From: JAKAGZ01 sp963772675
Lineage (GTDB): Bacteria > Bacteroidota > Ignavibacteria > Ignavibacteriales > Ignavibacteriaceae
Length of the DNA: 64,000 nt
Direction of reading: 5' to 3'
Assembly (NCBI GenBank): GCA_963772675.1
Contig: CAVYYF010000004.1
Location: forward strand, 124,001 to 188,000
Part shown: positions 19,815-29,847 of the stretch, piece after piece
Layout: each line of letters begins with the position of its first letter
Position numbering within the stretch: position 1 is the first letter of the stretch
Notes under the pieces: generated by a model
What the model was told of the DNA's origin: nothing
Database searches by the model: none
Seen by the model: the letters and a program-made list of their open reading frames with translations, nothing else
Translations under genes and position numbers: made by a program

Positions 19815-20305
19815 TTAAAACTCCAAGCCATATAAATTAGATTGCTTAATTTCAATCCAACAATTTTATTTTAAATATTTTGGGCCGAATAATTTGAAAT
19901 TGTAAAATAATGATTGGAACCCAGCGCTAACAGACAGGATATATTTAATATGATAGAAAAACATATTGTTACTGTTATTAGTAAGTTATGAATAAGAAAG
20001 CAAGATTGAATAGACTAACACTATAATAGTTGGGCTTTACGAAAGTTGTAAAAATTTAGTCTATAGAATCCTTTAAATTTTAAATTATTAACGTATCTGA
20101 TGACTCTTAATACCAAAAAGGTTCAAAAAATAATCTTTCAATTTTACTCTTGTTAAAAAATTGAGTATAGATTTTGCTTCCTTTAATTGTGTTTGCGAAA
20201 CCTATCCATTTAAGCCTCTCCATACCACTACCTATTTGTAGGTTTTTTCATGTATTAACAAATTATTTCTAATTTTATACCCCCTAAACAGAGTGGAAAA
20301 AAAAT
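19815..20305. other. 491-bp gene-free stretch upstream of the TonB receptor
   Basis: No convincing ORF on either strand. The stretch contains an imperfect palindrome with a wider spacer, ACCTATTTGTAGGT (20230-20243), and a half-conserved CCCTAAACAGAG (20282-20293), both near the end of the response regulator gene. These resemble the motif in other promoters of the locus. It presumably carries the promoter of the receptor/PorV operon. Confidence 0.5.
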
Positions 20306-20944
20306 TCAATAAAAATGCTCTTTAATTCTTTTTTCATTTGCTTCCGTTTTTGAATGCATATGAAGTTTTTTATAAATATCTTTAAAACTAATTTGAACCG
20401 TTTCAATACTTAGCCCTGACAAATCGGCAATTGCTTTATAATTATTACCATCCATGAGTTTGTTTAATATTTCTTTTTCGAGCTGAGTTAATATACCTGC
20501 TTCACCAAATTGTGTTTTATTATTTCTCTTATTAAAAAACTTAATCACCTTAAGAGCTGTGGACGAACTCATCGGGACTTTACCCTGCAATGCATCATTT
20601 ATTCCCTGAATTAATTTTTTAGGCGGAGTTTTTTTAACAAGGTATCCGCAAGCACCAGCACATAGTGCGTCAAATATATGTTCGTTCTCCTCATAAATTG
20701 TTAAAACTAAAATTGCAAGGTCAGGAAAAATTAATTTCGATTTTATAATTCCTTCCAAACATTGCTGCCCGGGTAAAAGCAAATCAATTAACAAAACATC
20801 AGGTTTTAATTTCCCGATTTCATTAAGCATGGACTTGTAATCCCAAAATGTACCTACGCAAGAATATCCTTCTGTTCTGTTTATTAATGTCTTTAAGCCT
20901 TCACAAATGGTTTCACTTTCATCAACAACCACAACTGTAATCAT
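20306..20944 (-). CDS. NarL/LuxR-family response regulator, divergent paralogue
   Basis: A 212-residue protein: REC domain (about 1-120) with acidic pocket VVDES, phospho-acceptor Asp in PDVLLIDLLLPG and conserved Lys in GYLVKKTPP, then a LuxR-type HTH (about 150-210). It is a close relative of the neighbouring regulator (LIFPDLAIL, LTIYEEN and FDALCAGACGYLVKKTPP are shared). The HTH has drifted: the usual LTPREKEIL is LTQLEKEIL and the recognition helix reads ETVQISFKDIYKKLH instead of ETVRFHFRNIYKKLH. Its DNA target may therefore differ, or it may have lost binding. It is probably the younger or decaying member of a tandem duplication. Confidence 0.88.
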   Translation of the reverse strand: MITVVVVDESETICEGLKTLINRTEGYSCVGTFWDYKSMLNEIGKLKPDVLLIDLLLPGQQCLEGIIKSKLIFPDLAILVLTIYEENEHIFDALCAGACGYLVKKTPPKKLIQGINDALQGKVPMSSSTALKVIKFFNKRNNKTQFGEAGILTQLEKEILNKLMDGNNYKAIADLSGLSIETVQISFKDIYKKLHMHSKTEANEKRIKEHFY

Positions 20945-21026
20945 TAAAAATTACTCCGAAAGAATTTCCAATTACATATTAAATTATTTGGGAGAAATGT
21001 ATGACATGTAAGTGCTTCAAACTACT

Positions 21027-21038
21027 ACCTAAACAGGG
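21027..21038. promoter_or_regulatory. Putative operator upstream of the divergent regulator gene
   Basis: ACCTAAACAGGG fits ACCT-N4-AGGK and lies about 85 bp upstream of the start at 20944. The reverse strand reads CCTGTTTAGGT, sharing eleven bases with the palindrome between the MFS and GH13 genes at 29.78 kb. Half-sites of the TACC type resemble NarL-family targets, and NarL-family regulators are encoded next door. Assignment is inference. Confidence 0.4.
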
Positions 21039-21098
21039 GTATTTTTTAAAAGAATAACAGAAATTTTATACTGTACTACATATCTGGATTGAAAAAAA

Positions 21099-21734
21099 TC
21101 AGATGAGACCTTCTTTAATTGCTTTTGCAACAGCTTCAGATTGTGAATGAACGTGCAGTTTTTTATAAATATTTCTAAAATGAAACCTGACAGTTTCAAT
21201 GCTGATAAAAAGTGAGTCAGCAATTGCTTTAAAGTTGTGTCCTTCCACTAAACCAGTAAGAATTTCCTTTTCCCTGGGCGTAAGATCATAATTGCTTTTC
21301 TGAGAAGAAATGGGTTTCTTCTGAAAAAAGTCTATTACTTTTCTGGCGATGTGAGAGCTCATCGGTGCTCCGCCTTCATGAACTTCTCTAATTGCTTCCA
21401 ATAATCTGGAGGGTGGGGTTTTTTTTACTAAATATCCACAAGCCCCGGCACAAAGAGCATCAAAAATTAAATCGTTCTCTTCATAAATAGTCAGAATCAA
21501 AATAGCTAAATCCGGAAATATTAATTTCACTTTTTTTATGCCTTCAATTCCATTCATACCCGGTAATCCGATATCCATTAGTAAAACATCAGGATTAAGC
21601 TTTTTTATATTCTTTAACATAGTTTCACATTCAGAAAAAGAAGCTATGCAGGAATAATCATCTGTCCCGTCTATTAATATTTTTAGGCCTTCCCTAATGG
21701 AATCGTTATCTTCTACCACAACAACTTTAATCAT
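21099..21734 (-). CDS. NarL/LuxR-family response regulator
   Basis: A 211-residue DNA-binding regulator. The REC domain has acidic residues in VVVEDNDS, phospho-acceptor Asp in PDVLLMDIGLPGMNG and Lys in YLVKKTPP. The HTH (about 145-208) is canonical: LTPREKEILTGLVEGHNFKA, then SIETVRFHFRNIYKKLHVHS. It begins 32 bp after the propeller sensor kinase stop on the same strand, so it is the natural phosphotransfer partner. It likely controls the surrounding starch genes. Confidence 0.93.
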   Translation of the reverse strand: MIKVVVVEDNDSIREGLKILIDGTDDYSCIASFSECETMLKNIKKLNPDVLLMDIGLPGMNGIEGIKKVKLIFPDLAILILTIYEENDLIFDALCAGACGYLVKKTPPSRLLEAIREVHEGGAPMSSHIARKVIDFFQKKPISSQKSNYDLTPREKEILTGLVEGHNFKAIADSLFISIETVRFHFRNIYKKLHVHSQSEAVAKAIKEGLI

Positions 21735-21766
21735 TGGCTAACCAGGTAATTAATTATATAATAAGT

Positions 21767-24700
21767 TTAAATTACATTTCCATTAAATTGAACTACAGTC
21801 CCGTTCCCCTGTTCTGAAAAAATCGATAATACTCCTCCAATAGATTTTGCTCTCTCTTTCATATTGCTGAGACCATTTCCGGATGATATATAAGTATCTT
21901 CAAAACCAGTTCCATCATCTTTTAAAGTCATTTCCAGTCTTTTACCTTTTACAGAGGCATCCAAAATTATCTGGCTGCATTTACTATGGTTTATACTGTT
22001 ATTAATTGCTTCTTTAAAAATTAAATAGAGATGCTGCCTATGTTCCATCGAGAGCGAAATTTTTTCCAGTTCTTTAATATTTTCTGATCTGAAAGATATG
22101 TTAGTATAAGATGATAATTCGGAATAAGTATCACGAAGCCTTAAAATCAGATCATACAAAGAATCCCTTTTGGGATTAACAAGCCAAACAATATCACTCA
22201 TACTATCTATAAGATTTCTTGAATTATCGCTAATCATTTTCAAACTTTTCTTGGTATTATCGTCTGCAGAATCAATTTTATGAGAGATCACCTCGCTAAG
22301 AATAGAAATTTCAGTAAGGCTTGAGCCAATGTTATCGTGAAGATCTGCAGCTAGTTTAGCTCTTAATCTCTCTATCCCAATCAGGTTTTTCACTTTGTAA
22401 TATATAATTAAGTATATCATTCCACCAACAATAATAACTGCTGATGAAAGGAACCACCATGTTCTCCAGAATGGAGGTGAAATAATAATTGCAAGTTGGG
22501 TTCCTGTTTTATTCCAGACACCATCATTATTTGAACCTATTACCTTAAAAATATATTTGCCAGGATCTAAATTTGTATATGTAATAAATCTTCGGTTGCC
22601 TGAATAAATCCAATTTTTGTCAAAACCTTCCATGATATAAGCGTACATGTTCTTATTAGGAGCTGAATAATCAAGTGCGGAAAACTCGAATGAAAATACA
22701 TTCTGGCTGTAGGATAACTCAATTTCTTTTGTCAATGAAATGGCTTTTAATAATGGTGAACCTTCAGCACCAATCTCAACCGGTAGATTTAATACTTTAA
22801 AATCAGTGATTACAACAGGAGGAACATGAGTATTATTTTTCAAATCAGATGGATTAAATGCATTAAACCCGTTTGTTCCACCAAATAATAATTCACCTTC
22901 CCTACCCTTATAACCAGCACCCCAGAAAAACTGATTTCCCTGTAATCCATCAGTTACATCGTAATTCTTAAATATTTCCTCTTTGGGATTTAACATTGAA
23001 AGACCATTATCCGTGCTCATCCATAAATTACCCGCATCGTCTCCCAGTATACAATAGACTACATTGCTGGCAAGTCCCTGGTCATGTTTATAGTTTATGA
23101 ATGCGGGATCTAAACTATTTTGTTCGTCCGGTATTAGTTCATTTAAGCCTCCTCCGTAGGTACCAAACCAGAGATTGCCTTTTGAATCCTGATACCCTGA
23201 TATTACTCTACTGTCACTTAAACCGGTTTTATTATTAGAATTATATTTGAACCTAATAAATTTGACTGACGATGGGTTAGTAAGGGCCCTTTTCCTTTGA
23301 TCAGAATTAAGTTTATTTAAACCATCCCAGGTTCCTATCCATAAATTACCATTTCGGTCTTCAAGAATACAGGACTGCACACGATTACTACTAAGGCTCC
23401 TGGTATCATTTGGCTTATTTTGGAAAAAAATAAAATTATTATTTTTCCTATCATAAAGACTTAATCCGCTTCCAGTTCCAACCCAGAGAAATCCATCTAG
23501 AATCTTCATAAATGGCCTGTATTATATTATTGCTTACATCATTCCGTCCGGATATTTTATTTCTGTAATGGATAAAATTAATTTTAGTAGTGACCGCTGA
23601 ATTAATTGGGATTATTGACCTGTCTAATCCACCACCCCAGCGTTCCGACCCATAAATATCCAAATCTATCTTTATATACGGCAGAGATAGAATTATCACT
23701 CAGGCTTTTATTATTATCAGGGTTATTTTTATAATGAATAAATTTGTCTGAGTTTGGCATTAATTTCTCTAAACCGCCCCCTAAGGTTCCTATCCATAGA
23801 ACTCCATTCTTTTCCTGATAAATAGCCCGAATAGTATTATAACTAAGACTCTTATTATCAAAAGGATCGTGTTTATAATTTTTAAATTTAATTTTCTCTT
23901 TATTAAATTTTAAAATTCCTTCTTCGGCCGTACCGATCCATATTAACCCCGAGTTACTTTCAAAAAGCGTGAAGATATTATTATTATTAATAAACCCTGA
24001 ACGGGAAAGTTCAGTATGAAGCCACTCCAATTCATTTTTATTACGATCTAAAAAATATACCCCTTCTCCTGTAGCAACCCATAGTGTCTTCGATCTATCT
24101 TCAATGATAGAATTGATCCTGTTCTTAATAGTTCTTTTAGATTCGGATGTATTCATCAGAAAGCGTTGAAAAGTTTTTTCTTTTTTATCGAAGCGATTCA
24201 GTCCGTTTAGTGTACCGATCCATAGAATTCCGTCATAATCTTGATAAATTGACAATACAATATTATTGCTAAGACTATGCGGGTTTTTAGGGTTAAATGA
24301 ATAACCAATAAACCTGTTACGTTTCTTATCATATATATCCAGGCCGCCGTCACTTCCAATCCAGAGATCACCTGAATTATCTTCATAAATAGAAAGGACA
24401 ACATTATTGCTCAGGCTGTTTGGATCATTTGGATTATGCAAATAGTGAGTAAACTTATTTTCTTTTATATTAAACCTATCCAGTCCGTTTTCGGTACCAA
24501 TCCAAAGGAAGCCATCATTATCCTCATAGATAGCTCTTACATTATTGAAAATTAAGCTGTTAGTATCGCCAGGAATATTTTTATATGTCGTAAACTTCTC
24601 ACTTTCTTTATCAAATCTGCAAAGTCCTCCGCTGTTGGTACCGAGCCAAATAATTCCTTTTTTATCTTCATAAACTGTCCAGATAAAATTATCTGATATT

Positions 24701-24972
24701 GTACTTTTATCATCCGGATTGTTTTTATAAACCGTAAAATTATAACCATCATATTTATCAAGACCGTCTTCTGTAGCAAACCACATAAACCCTTGATTGT
24801 CCTGAATAATAGCATGAACAGAGTTTTGAGAAAGTCCGTTTTCACTTAGTATACGGGTAAAATTCACCTGGTTAACTTGCCCTGAGATTTGAAATAAAAA
24901 GCCGGACAAAATAACAGCAATAAAAGAGTAATAGATTGTGAATATTATTTTTTTTGAAGGACGCAAAAACAT
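21767..24972 (-). pseudogene. Propeller-type sensor histidine kinase (Reg_prop, Y_Y_Y, HisKA_3), two frameshifts
   Basis: A periplasmic sensor of about 1060 residues when restored. After a signal/transmembrane start come more than a dozen regulator-propeller repeats (YEDKKGIIWLGT-like), a Y_Y_Y domain (PGKYIFKVIGSN), a transmembrane helix (WFLSSAVIIVGGMIYLIIYY), a HisKA_3 dimerisation domain with His in LAADLHDNIGSSLTE, and a HATPase (GNGLSNMKERA). The frame breaks at about 23630, where an extra G in a GGGG run turns GTLGGGLDRS into GTLGWWIRQ, and at about 23505, where an extra A splits YEDS from DGFLWVGTG. Both corrections restore continuous propeller repeats. This architecture in Bacteroidota senses polysaccharide breakdown products and controls utilisation loci. 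Confidence 0.88.
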
Positions 24973-24975
24973 TTT

Positions 24976-25018
24976 AAATTGTAAATTTTGCCTTATCTGG
25001 TTTAGTAATTTACAATTT
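24976..25018. promoter_or_regulatory. 12-bp perfect inverted repeat upstream of the propeller kinase
   Basis: AAATTGTAAATT (24976-24987) and AATTTACAATTT (25007-25018) form a perfect inverted repeat with a 19-nt spacer, beginning 4 bp upstream of the kinase ATG. It could be an autoregulatory site or an RNA hairpin hiding the start region. It is AT-rich, so chance is possible, but 12 of 12 paired bases is notable. Confidence 0.35.
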
Positions 25019-25147
25019 TATTTATTTATAAAATAACTAATTATCGAAGTTACTTCTTATTGTGTTTTTATAGACTTAAAGCATTGAACCGTTTTGAAAG
25101 AATTGAGATTACTTACAGAAGCCTTTGTTTTGTAATGTCTTAAAACC

Positions 25148-27992
25148 TTATTTTATAAGAAGCATCTTTTTTGTAGCGATAAAATTATTTGCTTTTATCT
25201 GATAAAAGTAAATTCCGCTGGCAAGATTAGCTGCGTTAAATGAGGTTTCGTAAGCCCCGCTTTGCTGATATTCATCTACCAGTGTTTTTATTTCCCTGCC
25301 AAGCAAGTCGTAAATCTTAAGTGTAACCCTGCCGGCATTGGGTATTTGATATTTTATAATTGTAGAAGGATTGAAAGGATTAGGATAATTTTGAGAAAGT
25401 TTATATTCATTAACTACTGTGTTATTATTTGACTGAATAGCTGATAAAATATCTGCCTCTGGTGTAGGAAGTTTCTTAGTTGTAAAGATATGAAATTCCC
25501 CCGGTGCAAGCGTAACCGATTGGCCCGCACTTGCTACATAATTTCCTTTTCCTGTAAAATAATCATACCAATTTCCGGTTTGTGCAAAATATCCGGGCAC
25601 TGTTGCCGAATTAACATCAAAGTTCCCGATAATATTCACTTTCATAGTTGTATCAGCAAATGTAATTCTTTTAATTGAGCCTGTTACATCCATTGCTGCT
25701 GCGGTACTGAAAGTGGGATAATTTTCTTTTAAATAAATTATTGCCTTCATAGTTTTATATAGTTTTATCCTCGCCGGATCAGAATAATAATCCCATCTAA
25801 TTGGTTTTGCGCCAACCCGTCCGTTATAATCGATAGAATAATCATATCCTAATTCTCCAAACTGCCAGATCATTTTGGGACCGGGTATTAAAAAGAAAAA
25901 CACGGAGGCTTCTTTCATCCTGTTTAGACCAACAGCAATATTTTTAATATCATAATTACCTGAACTGTTGCCATATTGTTCATTCTTATACATCAGTCTT
26001 TCTTCATCGTGGCTTTCCATATATGTTACAAGACTTGGTTTTGGCCAGTTTCAATTTACATAATAAGCATAACTTAAATCTGAATGTCCCGGCTGGTTAT
26101 AACCCATAGTAGCTTCGATTATAATTGTAATTCATATTTCCCCAGGATAAAAATCCAAAATTTGATTCTACCTGTTCCTCAGTATTATCTACAAAGTTTT
26201 CGAGAATTAAAATTGAAGTGGAATCGACTGCCCAAATTTTATTTGCTATCCTTTGCATAATTGCAATTCTACTTGCATCATAGGTAGTTCCTTCACCCGG
26301 AGTTTGTGTAAAACCTTTTGCAAAATCAAACCGGTAACCATCAATATGAAATTCTTTTATCCAATAGCTTGTGACCCTATCTACATAATATTGTGTTTGA
26401 GGACTTTCATGATTAAAATCATATCCGTATGAATAACTCGTGTTCGGAGAAGTAACATTAAACCAAGGATTATTTGCTGCCGGACGATTATTCTGTGAAT
26501 CCCAGTAAAGCCTGACCATGGGATTAGACCCATAAGCATGATTCAACACTATATCAAGTATAACTGGCAATTCCCATTGAATGTGCTTTATCAATTAATG
26601 ATTTAAAGCATCAGGCGTACCATAATATTTATCAAGTGCCATATGAAAACTTGGATTATATCCCCAACTGTCATTACCCTCAAATTCCATAACCGGCATA
26701 AACTCTATAGCGTTAATTCCAAGATTTTTCAAATAGCTTAGTGTGTCTTCAATAGTTTTATACCAATGAGTGCTCACAAAATCTCTTACCAGTAATTCAT
26801 AAATAACAAGTTTATCTTTATCAGGTTTAACGAAATTTGTGTCCTGCCAGTTATAGTTATATGTACCCGTTTGAAGAGTAGAAACTATTTCAGAAGTTTT
26901 TCCGGTCGGATAACTTTTTAAATTTGGATAAACCGTAGAAGGTATGTATTTATCATTATTACCATCCAAAATTTTAGTGGAAAACGGATCAGCAATTCTA
27001 ATCTGGCCATCAACAAAATATTGGAAAGCATATTCAGTACCAGGTGAAACTGTAAAATTAATCCACCATATAACACTATCAGCAGTAACAGAATCACGGT
27101 TCATAACATAATTAGAATCAACTTCCCAATTATTAAAGTCTCCGATTACGTACACAAACTTTTTATGTGGAGCAAAAAGAGCGAGTGTCACTTTAGTAGG
27201 ATCAGTGGTATAATTAATACCTAATTGATTTCCAGCCGGTAGAGGCGAATCAGTAATTTTTGGTTTGACTACAACAGCAAATCTGAGTGTATCCGTTAGT
27301 GTAGTTGTATCGTGCCCGACCACTGTTATTAAGTACTGTGATGCTGAAAAGTTTGATGCGATGAAATTATAATTAAGTGAATCGCCGGATACCTGTGTTT
27401 GTTGAGCTCCATTTGCATATAGCGTTATCGATGAACTGGCTGTTCCAAGTGCGGCGGCTTTAGCTATAATGTTTACTGTATCTGTTTGATTAATAAATAA
27501 AGGAGAACGTAAAGGATCAGTATATTTATTCGTTATAAATGGTTGATCCAGAACTAAACGATAACTCCCCTTCTTATATAGATTATAAATAATATCAGCA
27601 GTTTGTTTATTTCCATCTGATGACCTGAATACGAAATTTAAAGTGGTAATATGCTCTGAAGTGTCTGAAATATTGTAAAAAGCTCTGGGATAACCTATTG
27701 TAAGTTTATATAAATTTGTTCCTAGCCGTTGCAATGATGGTTGCGTACCGTTATTTCCCCACGTACCAATAACGTATTGCCAGGTAGAAGAATTCTTACT
27801 TGTATAAACACCTGTATGTGCATATACAGTCCCGGTATAGTTCAATAATGCAGAAGCACCATTCTGTGTAGCATCAAAATAAATTACGATCGAATCATTC
27901 TCTGTTGGATAAGTAGGAATGGAAGTAACTATTTGTGAAAATGCAAATTCTGAGAACGCAAAAATTAATATCAATAATATTTTAGATTTCAT
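25148..27992 (-). pseudogene. Secreted alpha-amylase/pullulanase-like GH13 with T9SS sorting domain, multiply broken
   Basis: Restored, this is a surface or secreted alpha-glucan hydrolase of about 940 residues. Signal peptide (FAFSEFAFSQ), N-terminal beta-sandwich domains, a CBM48-like module (FAPHKKFVYVIGDFNNWEVD), then a GH13 barrel (YELLVRDFV, VILDIVLNHAYG, IDGYRFDFAKGF with the nucleophile, LILENFVD with the acid, YMESHDEERLMYK) and a T9SS sorting domain (SQNYPNPFNPSTIIKYQIP). Breaks: a missing A at about 26607 (DALK|SLIDKAHSMG), an extra base at about 26567 (GIAVILDIV), an extra C at about 26119 (NEATMGYNQPG) and an in-frame TGA at 26051-26053 where NWNWPKPS would be expected. It may be a real pseudogene, but most defects look like sequencing errors. 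Confidence 0.85.
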
Positions 27993-28066
27993 AAATAGCG
28001 AGTAACCCGTAACTCTTCATACAAATATTTCCATAAAATTATATTAATAACGGGTTAAAAAATACC

Positions 28067-28078
28067 ACCCGATCAGGT
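28067..28078. promoter_or_regulatory. Putative operator upstream of the secreted amylase
   Basis: ACCCGATCAGGT (flanked as CACCCGATCAGGTAGG) matches ACCT-N4-AGGT with one mismatch and lies about 80 bp upstream of the amylase start at 27992. It is the same type of site as at 29780-29791 and 21027-21038. A role for the adjacent NarL-type regulators is inferred. Confidence 0.4.
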
Positions 28079-28169
28079 AGGTTTTGAAAATAGGTAATGT
28101 ATAATGTAAAATTTATAATTCAGAATTTTTTAGTGAGATAATTATACATTATTCATTTTACGTTATGAA

Positions 28170-29684
28170 TTATTCTCTTGCTTCGTCTACATCATTAACA
28201 AACATTACAAGAATACCAGCGAGTATCATTGAAGCTCCACCAAGTATAAGAGCATAAATGGCATCTCCGCCGAACAAATGTTTTACGTACCAGCCAAGAA
28301 TTGCAGCCGCAGTTATCTGAGGAATTACAATAAAGAAATTAAATATTCCCATATAAACACCCATCTTTTCAGCAGGAAGTGCTCCGGCTAGAATTGCATA
28401 AGGCATTGCAAGAATTGAAGCCCAGGCCAAACCGATACCGAGTTCTGAAATCAATAATATATTCGGATCTTTAATTATATAAAAAGATAAGAAGGCAAGT
28501 CCGCCACAAATCAAGCTTATCATATGAACTGTTTTTCTGTTTGTCTTTTTTGCCAGCCAAACAAGAACAAATGCCATAACGGCGGCAAATCCATTGTACA
28601 CAGCCATCAAAACCCCAACCCAGTCAGCACCCTTATTATAGAGTTCTGTTGTCGGATCTGTTGCTCCGTAAATATGATGCGTAACTGCCGGAGTGGTGTA
28701 AATCCACATTGCAAAAAGAGCAAACCATGAAAAGAACTGAACTACCGCTAGTTGTTTCATTGTCTTTCGGCATTTTATAAAAATCATTGAATACAACAAC
28801 CATCCCGCCATTTGTATTTCCGCCTTTGGTCATCAAACCGACAAATATCTTCAAGCAGTCCAAAAATTATCGAGCCAATAAATAAAACATACAGGCCATA
28901 ATCAGTTTCATTCAAAACAAAATATAAGAATAGATGAACCAACCAAACCTATCAGAGTCCAGATAGACCCTGCTTTAAAAAATTGTTCAGCCCGAATATT
29001 ACCAGTATGATTTCCGCTGTTTGATTGCTGCCCTTCTGATTCTGAATATTTTTTCAGTTCTTCCGGTGAATATTCTTTTGTACTAAAAACCGTCCATAAA
29101 ACAGCAAGAAGAAAAACAGCACCGCCGATATAAAATGAAAATTTCACAGATTCAGGAATTTCACCCGCCGCCGCTGTGTTTGAAATGCCAAACCAGTTCG
29201 TCATCATATAAGGCAAGGCCGAAGCTATTATCGCACCGATACCTATAAAAAAACTTTGCATCGAAAAACCAATTGTCCTTTGTTCTGACGGAAGCATATC
29301 GCCGACAAATGCGCGGAAAGGTTCCATTGAAATATTAATTGATGCATCCATTATCCAGAGCATTCCAGCTGCTACCCAGAGCACAGGTGAGTTAGGCATA
29401 ATTAATAAAGCTGCCGAAGCTAATATCGCGCCGGCTAAAAAGAAGGGTCTTCTTCTTCCAAGTTTTCCCCACGTTTTATCACTCATATGACCAATGATTG
29501 GCTGGATAATTAATCCAGTAACGGGAGCAGCTATCCAGAGAATCGGAATATCATCAATCTTAGCACCAAGCGTTTCAAAGATTCTGCTCACGTTTGCATT
29601 CTGTAAAGCAAAACCAAATTGAATTCCCAAAAATCCAAAACTCATGTTCCAGATTTGCCAGAAACTGAGACGTGGTTTATTCAT
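28170..29684 (-). pseudogene. Sugar (maltose-type) MFS transporter, SLC45-like, three frameshifts
   Basis: A 12-TM inner-membrane carrier, probably for maltose or maltodextrins. The start at 29684 (MNKPRLSFWQIWNMSFGFLG) is preferred because AAAAGG precedes it. SLC45/MalY-like motifs are present: GFALQNANVSRIFETLGA, IIGHMSDKTWGKLGRRRPF and PFRAFVGDMLP. The N-terminal part runs intact to about 28915. Three extra bases between about 28760 and 28915 then break it: ILIFC to LNETDYGLYVLFIGSIIFG, GLLE to FVGLMTKGGNTNGG, and YKMPK to TMKQLAVVQFFSWFALF. Removing all three gives one continuous carrier ending at 28170. It is flanked by amylases, fitting uptake of their products. Confidence 0.87.
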
Positions 29685-29778
29685 CGGTGTTTTCCTTTTA
29701 ATATTTGGATAGCTCTTGTTAAAAATCAAAACGAATATAATAAATTATTTTAAAGCTTAAGACATTAAGCTAAATAAC

Positions 29779-29792
29779 TACCTGTTTAGGTA
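29779..29792. promoter_or_regulatory. Palindromic putative operator between MFS and GH13 genes
   Basis: TACCTGTTTAGGTA is an inverted repeat (TACCT-N4-AGGTA) midway in the divergent promoter region of the sugar transporter (start 29684) and the GH13 amylase (start 29848). Related sites occur upstream of the secreted amylase and a response regulator. The form resembles NarL-family heptamer palindromes. It could co-regulate both divergent genes. Confidence 0.5.
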
Positions 29793-29847
29793 GGTCAATT
29801 ATTATTCATGAGTTCTTATATTTCCTATCCACTTTAGGGAGCTAATT

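Noticed and set aside
20230..20243. ACCTATTTGTAGGT as a fourth member of the starch operator set
   Set aside because: The half-sites match, but the spacer is 6 rather than 4 nt, so it is listed only as a resemblance.
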